In this document: positions 5,810-13,000 of the stretch, one piece after another
Layout of the letters: every line of letters begins with the position of its first letter
Numbering within the stretch: the first letter of the stretch is position 1
Source of the DNA: a bacterium
GTDB taxonomy: Bacteria > Patescibacteriota > Patescibacteriia > Patescibacteriales > JAGXOH01
Direction of reading: 5' to 3'
Assembly (NCBI GenBank): GCA_021106995.1
Contig: JAIOTG010000055.1
Span: forward strand, 1-14,767
Length of the DNA stretch: 14,767 nucleotides
The notes under the pieces: generated by a model
Databases searched by the model: none
Seen by the model: only the letters and a program-made list of their open reading frames with translations
What the model was told of the DNA's origin: nothing
Translations under genes and position numbers: made by a program

Positions 5810-7927
5810 TTATTTTATAAGATTTATAAATTTATCCTCATTAATAATTTTTATACCTAAATTTTTAGCTTTTTCGTTTTTACTGCCTGAATTTTTTCCC
5901 ACAATTACATAGTCAATATTTTTACTGACTGTTGTGGAAATTTCTCCTCCAAGTTCTCTTATTTTATTCTTAGCGTCTATTCTTGTCAAATTCTCTAATG
6001 TCCCTGTTAAAACAAATTTTTTACCTTGTAGCGTTCTTTGTTTTTTATCTAAAAATCTATGGTATTTAATTTGAACACCATTATCTTTTAACTTCATTAA
6101 TACTTCAATGTTTTTTTTATTTTGAAACCAATTATATAAACTTTCTGAAATAACAGGTCCCAGATCTATTAAATCCATTAAATTTTCCTTTGAAAAAGAT
6201 TGAATTATCTTTATTAATCTTTTGACATCTTTTAATAATTCAATATTATTATTTTTATCTGCTTGAAATTTTAAAGCTATCATAATAGCAAAAGAATATG
6301 AAACTCCTTCGCCCACATGACGAATTCCTAAGGCGTAAATAAATTTAGCCAAATCAATCTGCTTTTTATCTTGAATAGATTTAATCAAATTCTTCGCTGA
6401 TTTATCAGCAAATCTCTCAAGGGGCTTTAAATCACATTCACTAAGTGAAAAAAAATCTGAAACATCACTCACTTTTTCATTTTTGATAAGCTGTTCCACT
6501 ATCTTGGGGCCTAAACCCTCTATATCCAAAGCTCCTTTAGAAACAAAGTGCATTAAACGTCTCAAATTAACGGCGTAACAATCTGTATTAATACATCTAT
6601 AGGCAACCTCTCCTTCAGCTCTTTTAACACCACCCCCACAATTAGGACATTTTTTAGAAATATTTATTTTTTTTTCACTTCCATCACGAAGTTTAACTAA
6701 AACTTTAATTATCTTTGGAATAACATCTCCAGCTCTCTCTATAATAACCGTATCTCCAATTCTAAGTCCTAATCTTTCTATTTCATCCATATTATGGAGG
6801 GTTGCATGAGTTACAATTACTCCACCGACTCTAACGGGCTCTAAAGTGGCAATTGGAGTTAAAATACCGGTTCGACCTATCTGCCATTTAACATCTATTA
6901 ATTTAGTAGTGCTTTGTTCAGCTGGAAATTTATAAGCCATCATATATCTAGGCCCCTTTCCCACTATACCAAGAATAGGCCAAAATCTAAGCTGATTAAT
7001 TTTAATTACTATACCATCTACTTGAAAAGGAAGCTTGTTTTTATGGCTGGCCCAATAATCCCTAAATTTAAAAATTTCATCCAAACTATTAAATAAAGAG
7101 TTTTGGGGAAGAGTTTTAAAACCTAAAAGCTCTAAAAGTTTAATTTTTCTCCCTTGAGTAAGTAATGGTAAATCCACTATTAATTCATAAGCATAGAAAG
7201 CAAGCTTTCTCTCAGATACTACCTCTGAATTTAATTGTCTAATTGAACCAGCAACAGCGTTTCTCGGATTAGCTAAAACAGATTTACCAAGTTGTTCAAA
7301 TTTTTTGTTCAGTCTCTCTAATTCTTTAATTGTCATTACCACTTCTCCCCTAATTTCTATTTCACTTTTTTTAATTTTATTTTGAACCTCATTTATCTCT
7401 TTAATATTTAACCCTATTTCTTTTAATTCGCTTTTATTTGGCACTCTCAGCCTTAAAGGAACACTTTCTATTGTTTTAACATTCTGAGTAACATTTTCAC
7501 CCACCATACCGTCACCCCTAGTTGCGGCTAAATTAAAAACAAGCTCCTTATATCTAAGGGCCATAGCCAAGCCATCTAGTTTTAGTTCACAATAATATTC
7601 ACTGTCAAAATCGGATTTTAATCTTTTTAATCTTCCTATCCAATTATGTACATCATCTCTCGCAAAAGCATCAAACATAGAAATCATACGCACAGAATGT
7701 TCAATTTTCTCAAATTTATTTAAAGGTTTACCTCCAACTCTCTGAGTAGGAGAATCCGGGGTAATAAGCTCAGGAAAATTACTTTCCAAATCAGCTAATT
7801 CCTTTTTTAAACTATCTAAAGCTGACTCACTTATCTCCTCCCTGTCTTCTACATGGTATAAATATCTGTGATAATTTATTTCTGTTTTTAATTTTTCAAT
7901 TCTTTTTATTGTCTTATTTTTGTCCAT
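5810..7927 (-). CDS. ligA: NAD+-dependent DNA ligase LigA
   Basis: Seals nicks in DNA during replication and repair, using NAD+. At 705 residues it is full length (family about 670 or more). Domains in order: Ia (about 1-70), with YHRYLYHVED and PELITPDSPTQRVGG; adenylation domain with catalytic K116 in the CELKLDGLAM motif, ATRGDGMVGENVTQN (135-149), and VDGIVIKI (303-310) and YKFPAE (332-337); OB fold with GRTGILTPIATLEPV (351-365) and TLHNMDEI (376-383); zinc finger with C427, C430, C445, C450; helix-hairpin-helix region, e.g. ALDIEGLGPKIVEQL (466-480) and LGIRHVGEG (533-541); and a C-terminal BRCT domain (about 632-705) starting LQGKKFVLTG. One oddity is in the NMN-binding site of domain Ia, where the expected D and Y of the D-x-x-Y-D pattern are E34 and L37 (D38 kept). 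It follows the PilX-like gene by 52 bases; own promoter uncertain. Stop TAA. Confidence 0.98.
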   Translation of the reverse strand: MDKNKTIKRIEKLKTEINYHRYLYHVEDREEISESALDSLKKELADLESNFPELITPDSPTQRVGGKPLNKFEKIEHSVRMISMFDAFARDDVHNWIGRLKRLKSDFDSEYYCELKLDGLAMALRYKELVFNLAATRGDGMVGENVTQNVKTIESVPLRLRVPNKSELKEIGLNIKEINEVQNKIKKSEIEIRGEVVMTIKELERLNKKFEQLGKSVLANPRNAVAGSIRQLNSEVVSERKLAFYAYELIVDLPLLTQGRKIKLLELLGFKTLPQNSLFNSLDEIFKFRDYWASHKNKLPFQVDGIVIKINQLRFWPILGIVGKGPRYMMAYKFPAEQSTTKLIDVKWQIGRTGILTPIATLEPVRVGGVIVTHATLHNMDEIERLGLRIGDTVIIERAGDVIPKIIKVLVKLRDGSEKKINISKKCPNCGGGVKRAEGEVAYRCINTDCYAVNLRRLMHFVSKGALDIEGLGPKIVEQLIKNEKVSDVSDFFSLSECDLKPLERFADKSAKNLIKSIQDKKQIDLAKFIYALGIRHVGEGVSYSFAIMIALKFQADKNNNIELLKDVKRLIKIIQSFSKENLMDLIDLGPVISESLYNWFQNKKNIEVLMKLKDNGVQIKYHRFLDKKQRTLQGKKFVLTGTLENLTRIDAKNKIRELGGEISTTVSKNIDYVIVGKNSGSKNEKAKNLGIKIINEDKFINLIK

Positions 7928-7979
7928 AAAAACAAAGAGATATCCAGAGCTACAAATATCTTTATTTAAATAAAATTAA

Positions 7980-8378
7980 TTAAGATCCATTATAATATCT
8001 CAAAGATGTTTCTACGCTTCTCCTAACATTACCAAAGGAACCTATAGATACAAAGTCTTTAAAATCATACCCTCCGTCAGAACCCTCACTATAACTCACA
8101 TTATAACTACTACCATTAGAAAGAGTGCTGGAAGCAATTGAATTATTATTTGGATAGGGGGGGGTATATGAATTTTTTCTATACTCATACAAAATAAATT
8201 CTGCTCCGGCTTCAGCGGCAAAATAAGCCTTAGTAGATTGAGTTTGGACCCCTCCCATTTTAATATTGGTTAAAATTAAATTACCCAAACCTAGTCCAAC
8301 TACCAACATACCTGACATAATAACCAAAACTAAAAAAATAGCATTACCTTTTTGATTTTTTAAAATATTTTTATTCAT
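7980..8378 (-). CDS. PilX-like minor pseudopilin
   Basis: A 132-residue protein with a prepilin-like N-terminus: short basic leader MNKNILKNQKG, probable prepilin peptidase cut after G11, then one hydrophobic helix (about 12-37, IFLVLVIMSGMLVVGLGLGN). The glutamate at position +5 of most pilins is missing (Leu instead), as in PilX and GspK families. The helix continues into KAYFAAEAGAEFILYEYR (50-67), the AAEA pattern typical of PilX N-terminal domains. The remaining 65 residues are a short Ser/Asn/Tyr-rich domain with no recognised fold. It is far shorter than GspK, so PilX-type fits better. Its ATG overlaps the end of the preceding gene by 8 bases (ATGAATAA), indicating translational coupling. 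It is likely the last gene of the pseudopilin set. The exact pilus role is inferred. Confidence 0.8.
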   Translation of the reverse strand: MNKNILKNQKGNAIFLVLVIMSGMLVVGLGLGNLILTNIKMGGVQTQSTKAYFAAEAGAEFILYEYRKNSYTPPYPNNNSIASSTLSNGSSYNVSYSEGSDGGYDFKDFVSIGSFGNVRRSVETSLRYYNGS

Positions 8379-8910
8379 AATCTCTTGAAGAAATAGTAGT
8401 TTGTAAATTTATTTTTTTATTAGAGTCATTCTTATTATAAACAGTCATTCTTAATAGTATTGCTGGTTGCTCTGCAGGAGTATATCCAAATCTTCTAAAC
8501 TCTAAATCTTCCACCACAATCTCGTCAGAAGTCAATTCCTCGCTAACACCATCTCTATCAATAGAAAAACTATCATCAACAAAACTATAAACTACGCATT
8601 CATCATCTTTATTTAAAAAACTTAATTCTTGACCTCCGCCAGATATTACAAAAAGCCAATCGGGGGCTATGCATATACCACTTTTATCAACCTTGGCCAT
8701 TCTAACTTCTTTTGAAATAACTTCAAAAATATACCTCATTTCTTTCTGAACCTTTTGAGAGGCAACCACATTTGCCCCCACCCTAAGAGTCATGTTAAAA
8801 ATCTGAGTAACTGACAAAATTAACATAGTAAAAAGAGAAATAGCCACTACCAACTCCAAAAGGGTTACGCCTGCTTGTTGTTTTCTTATTTTTTCTAATA
8901 TCTTATTCAT
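8371..8910 (-). CDS. PilW/GspJ-like minor pseudopilin
   Basis: A 179-residue prepilin-type protein. Its leader MNKILEKIRKQQAG ends at a likely cleavage site G14|VTLLELVVAISLF, keeping the +5 glutamate (E19) needed for pilin assembly. One hydrophobic helix (about 15-37) continues amphipathically through RVGANVVASQKVQKEMRY. The C-terminal domain is mostly beta, with IVVEDLEFRRFGY and a late strand ILLRMTVYNKN, a pattern of PilW/GspJ proteins. Two Cys (C84 and C109) could pair outside the cell. The gene lies third in a four-gene pseudopilin run in H-I-J-K-like order, 6 bases after the PilV-like gene and overlapping the PilX-like gene by 8 bases. Family assignment to PilW/GspJ rests on the N-terminus, size and order. 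Confidence 0.82.
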   Translation of the reverse strand: MNKILEKIRKQQAGVTLLELVVAISLFTMLILSVTQIFNMTLRVGANVVASQKVQKEMRYIFEVISKEVRMAKVDKSGICIAPDWLFVISGGGQELSFLNKDDECVVYSFVDDSFSIDRDGVSEELTSDEIVVEDLEFRRFGYTPAEQPAILLRMTVYNKNDSNKKINLQTTISSRDYE

Positions 8911-8916
8911 ATTTTA

Positions 8917-9429
8917 TTATCGCCAATTATAAAGTTTAGTCTCAGCTTTATATTCATGAGTACCTTTCTGATCACGCCAAAGAACATTTGATTCAACTGT
9001 AAAATATTCGGGTGGAGTATTCGCAGTGTCCTCATCTTTTATAGTTATTAGCCTGGAAAAATTAGTGCTTGTAGCCCCTCCATGAAAATAAAAACCATCT
9101 GAATCAAGAAATAATTTAGCATCATCCTCTTCAATATTACTTACAGTAACAATATTTTTATTATAATCAATTGTGTAAGTATTATAGTCAATAATTCCAT
9201 CAGTCCAATCAACGCTATTAAGCCAGTTGTTATCACGTATATTTCTAACTAATTCCAAGCCTTCCTGGGCTAATTGGCTGGCTACAAGTTCATTTCTGGA
9301 AACAATCTCAGCTTGCATGCTATAGTTTATTAACCCCAAAATACCCAAAACACCTAAAGAAACAATAAAAATTGAAACAGCAATTTCAAGTAAAGTAAAA
9401 CCTTTGTTATTTTTATAACTATTAATCAT
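8917..9429 (-). CDS. PilV/GspI-like minor pseudopilin
   Basis: A 170-residue prepilin-type protein. Leader MINSYKNNKG, then cleavage site G10|FTLLEIAVSIFIV with the +5 glutamate (E15). The helix SLGVLGILGLINYSMQAE (24-41) is followed by the ASQLAQEGLELVRNIRDNNWL stretch (about 50-70), in which the LAxEGLELVRNxRDxNW pattern is familiar from PilV-like proteins. The C-terminal half has an acidic, aromatic, strand-rich domain with RLITIKDED and a final YKAETKLYNWR. It lies 36 bases after the FimT-like gene and 6 bases before the PilW-like gene. An AGAGAAA stretch upstream of the ATG is at best a weak ribosome site. Probable minor component of a pilus or pseudopilus tip. Confidence 0.85.
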   Translation of the reverse strand: MINSYKNNKGFTLLEIAVSIFIVSLGVLGILGLINYSMQAEIVSRNELVASQLAQEGLELVRNIRDNNWLNSVDWTDGIIDYNTYTIDYNKNIVTVSNIEEDDAKLFLDSDGFYFHGGATSTNFSRLITIKDEDTANTPPEYFTVESNVLWRDQKGTHEYKAETKLYNWR

Positions 9430-9465
9430 ATAAATTTCTCTAAAACGATTATTGTTTTATATTAA

Positions 9466-10026
9466 CTATCTCAAAGTCTCAATAAGACCGAAGGAGCTAA
9501 TTTTTATTCTCCTACTTATACCTTCTTTTGTTTCTAACATAATAACAGCTTCAGTATAAGTGGCTGTACCATCATAAATAATGGTATCGGGATCAGGGGG
9601 TACAAAAGAAATGTCCAATATATTCCCTACTGAAGTACTAGCTATTTTAATCTCTCCGTCCATATCAATAACCCGCCCTCCGCTGCCAATTATTGACTCC
9701 CCGAAATCATAACCTAAACTACCGTCACTTTCATAATTCTTGTTAGCAAAGACATAATAACTATTATTATCGCTTGCTAAATCAATATGTATACCCCAAC
9801 CTCCAGAAGGTGTGCTAGTTCCATATTTTACTGCACCTAAAGTGTTATTCTGGGCTAAACGAATATTACTGGCCAATATATTTGCTTCAATTATTAATTT
9901 ATTAGTATTATTACCTTGTTTGTAATTAGCAAAAAGAGAACCAGAAAACAAAGCTATTATAAAAATAACCACTATTATTTCCATTAAACTAAATCCATCA
10001 TTTTTATTGTTATATTTTTTATCCAT
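9466..10026 (-). CDS. FimT/GspH-like minor pseudopilin
   Basis: A 186-residue prepilin-type protein. Leader MDKKYNNKNDG, cleavage site G11|FSLMEIIVVIFIIAL with the +5 glutamate (E16), and one membrane helix (about 12-33). The helix is followed by ILASNIRLAQNNTLGAV (46-62), matching the (L/A)xxIRxAQxxA pattern of GspH/FimT pseudopilins. The Gly/Ser-rich beta domain includes GGWGIHID (75-82) and ends RRIKISSFGLIETLR, a common final strand in GspH/FimT proteins. It is the first of the four pseudopilin genes, 8 bases after the giant repeat protein. It is the only start in the window with a good Shine-Dalgarno, which overlaps the upstream stop codon. Stop TAG. Confidence 0.85.
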   Translation of the reverse strand: MDKKYNNKNDGFSLMEIIVVIFIIALFSGSLFANYKQGNNTNKLIIEANILASNIRLAQNNTLGAVKYGTSTPSGGWGIHIDLASDNNSYYVFANKNYESDGSLGYDFGESIIGSGGRVIDMDGEIKIASTSVGNILDISFVPPDPDTIIYDGTATYTEAVIMLETKEGISRRIKISSFGLIETLR

Positions 10027-10032
10027 AAAGAA

Positions 10033-10036
10033 TCCT
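10033..10036 (-). promoter_or_regulatory. Shine-Dalgarno AGGA overlapping the upstream stop
   Basis: On the minus strand TAGGATTCTTTATG places AGGA six bases before the FimT-like ATG (10026). The TAG stop of the giant repeat gene shares its last two bases with this AGGA. The layout suits termination-reinitiation, so the pseudopilin is probably translationally coupled to the giant protein. Confidence 0.6.
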
Positions 10037-13000
10037 AATCCCTGGTTTTAACTTCTATCCAATCGGGAAGAACATTTATATTAAAATCACTTGAAGTACT
10101 ACAGCTATAACCATCCAAATCTGTAATACTTAATATAACATTTACCGGAGTTGAACTGGTAAACTTAAATTTAATAGTAGTGGTAGGTGTGGTGGTACTA
10201 TAAATATCAACTCTGCTAGAATCATTTGTATTCCATAATAAACTTTGATAACTAGAAGTGGAAAACGGAGATGGGGAGGGTGGCGCCGGATTAAAAACGC
10301 TCCATATTATTGAAGAGGTAGCGGTAAATACTATAGGAGTATTTTGATTTATTTCTTCTGGAATCCATCTAAAATAAGGCTCAGGGAATTCATGTAAATA
10401 GGTAGTAAAGGTTTGGGGATTTCCATCACTATCCGTTATTAATCCATAATTCAAAATATCATGATTAGGCAAAGAATAATCGAAATCAACCCAAGCAGAC
10501 CAAAGACCAAAAGAATCCGCGGCTCTTACTCTCCAGGAGTAATCTGAATCATAATCTAATTGACTTCCGCTTAAAGCCACACTCCCACCCATAATAGCGG
10601 CACTAGGAGAAGTTGTTCCCGAGATACTCACTATAATTACTGGAGTAGTATCAGAGACATCTGCCTCATAGGCAATGCTTCTTTCCAATGGATCACTATC
10701 TGATATTTCCCACTCTAAATTTACATTTAAAGCGTCTAAAATATCTTCACACAAATCAGAACTACTTGCAATTCTTGTAACTAAACTTGTTATTGTAGGT
10801 GGGGATTGATTTACTAATATAACTTTATAAAGAAATCCTTCAGGATCATTACGAGCAACCCCTTCAGTTAAATTATTAAAATATAAATAATCAATACTAG
10901 GTGAACTTGTGCTTCTGGCAAGTCCCTCAAATTCCCCATTATCACGATTCAAGAGAACATCAGCATCACCCCCTGTTACACCACCTCTTAACTTGATCCA
11001 ATTATCATTTAATAGCGCCCAACCATAAACATTCCCATCTTGAGGATTATAACAAGCAGTACAAGGAGGAACTGAAGATCCGTCACAAGTATAGTCATCT
11101 AAACAGTCAACATTAAAATCATAATTATCAGGGGGAGTAGAGCTTGATTCAAAACTAATCCAACCATCATCAGTATAGGCAAATCCAGAAAAGTTCATAG
11201 TATAGCGATCAATATTTACCCCAAACGTAGATGTGGGGGTACAATTATTAAATGTATCATAGTAACAACTAAAATTGGCGAAACTATTTCCACCCAAAAG
11301 ACTGTCATAGGCGTATCCCTCTACATTATGATCAGAAGCAACCCCAAAAATAGGAGCTCCATTATTATACAAATCTGTAACACGGGCATAAACAATATCA
11401 GGATTAGTCTGTAATTGTATGGTGGTGGAAATTCCACTTCCGCCAAATTGATCACTCCAAGCAAACCCTGGATTATTTCTTAATAACTCTTGATCAAACC
11501 CTATCTTTCTAAAAAGATCGGAATCATCCACAAAACTAGTTAAAGTTATAGTGGCGGTTGTATAATTTGTACCTGCACTTATACCTGAAATTGATATAGG
11601 GTTACCGCTGTAACTGGGGTCCTTGGTATCCAAGTCAAAACTCATAGCCGTGCTAGTACTCCTATTAAACATCGCTTCCCAATCATCTGCCATTATTCTA
11701 ATTTGTATATCTGTTCCAGTCGCGTAGATTCCCGGTAAGTCATTCTTAGCATCCCAATAAGCAAGATATCTTATATAAGTACTTTCATTTACTCTAACAT
11801 CTAAACTTCCATCGCTGTTATAATCCCTAAAATCACCTTGAATAGAAGTGGTAGCAAAAACTAAACTAGTTGACGAAATAGAATTCCAACTTGACCCACC
11901 ATCAGAGGAGTATTCAAAGTAAGGAGTTATATAAGTGTAGCTAGTAGCTGGATCATAATCATCATCTCTAATTTCATAATCAATCTTTACTTTTCCAGGC
12001 TCAGTATCAAAAATAGTTTCTTGACTCGAAGTAACTGAACCAAATTCGGGAGGTGAATTTTTTAAATAATCAATTTTTATTTCTTGAAAATTAGAAAAAT
12101 TAGCTCTTCCTAAACTAGTGTCCTCTGAAACAAAGAAATCAAGACGATACTGCATAACATTATCCAAATTATTATCTCTTAAAGTTTGATCTATACGGCT
12201 TATATCACAAGTAACAACCTGATTAGTTCCTGAAGCACTGACAGAACAATCAGACCCGGCTGAGAAAGTGGAGGTAGCCACTCCAATCCACTCACTTCCC
12301 AATATGTTTAAAGGTAACGACGATGTTCTTAAATTAAGTTTAAACTTATCACCTAATTCTCCATTATCCCAATTTTCCTCCCAAGATATTCCAGTAATAG
12401 CCATTTGATCAACTTGACCAGCACTAGCCGAATAAACAGAGGAAGTTAAATGACCACCAAAATATTCAACTAAAAATTTATCAAAACTTGGTGTCCTAGA
12501 TAAATCATCAGTACCTAAAATTACTTGGTATTGAACAAATCTGCTACCATCATATCCCTCAGGAATAACTACCCCTAACAGATCATTGCCAAATTCTATT
12601 TCATTACTCGGAATCTCTTCCCAATCATGAACATATTCATAACCGCTACTCCAAGTAATAGACCCTAAATTAAGGCCGGTGCCAAATCTTGCAAAAATTC
12701 TTATGGAAGTGTCAGCCGGAACAATTTCGTTCCAATAAATTCCACCCAAGTCAAAAGGGTTACCTAAATCAAAAATCCGAGAAGTAAAGGTGCTCTCATA
12801 ATCGCGGGGAGAACGTATTGGAGGTTCATATTCTAAACTTGTAGTAGACACGCTTGGCAAATCACCTCCACCTGCACTATCGGACATCAATATAGCCTTA
12901 TATTGCATATATTGATCTCCTACATAATCATAAAACATATTATCAATGGTCTTGGTGGCGCTAGGATTTGTAAAAAAAGACTCAGAATCACATCCACTGC

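Noticed and set aside
7938..7961. Hairpin AGATAT/ATATCT between the PilX-like gene and ligA as a terminator
   Set aside because: Only a 6-bp stem with one G:C pair and a 12-base loop, ending in an interrupted T-run; too weak to call. The neighbouring 14-base palindrome TTTATTTAAATAAA (7961-7974) has no loop and is likely chance.
7989..7994. Perfect TATAAT -10 box on the minus strand ahead of ligA
   Set aside because: It lies in the last codons of the PilX-like gene (Tyr-Asn) and has no -35-like hexamer 16-18 bases upstream. A ligA promoter there is possible but unsupported.
822..10026. Alternative genetic code (TGA as Gly, as in Gracilibacteria)
   Set aside because: All genes run full length under the standard code with no in-frame TGA, which would be expected in about 3,000 codons if TGA were reassigned.
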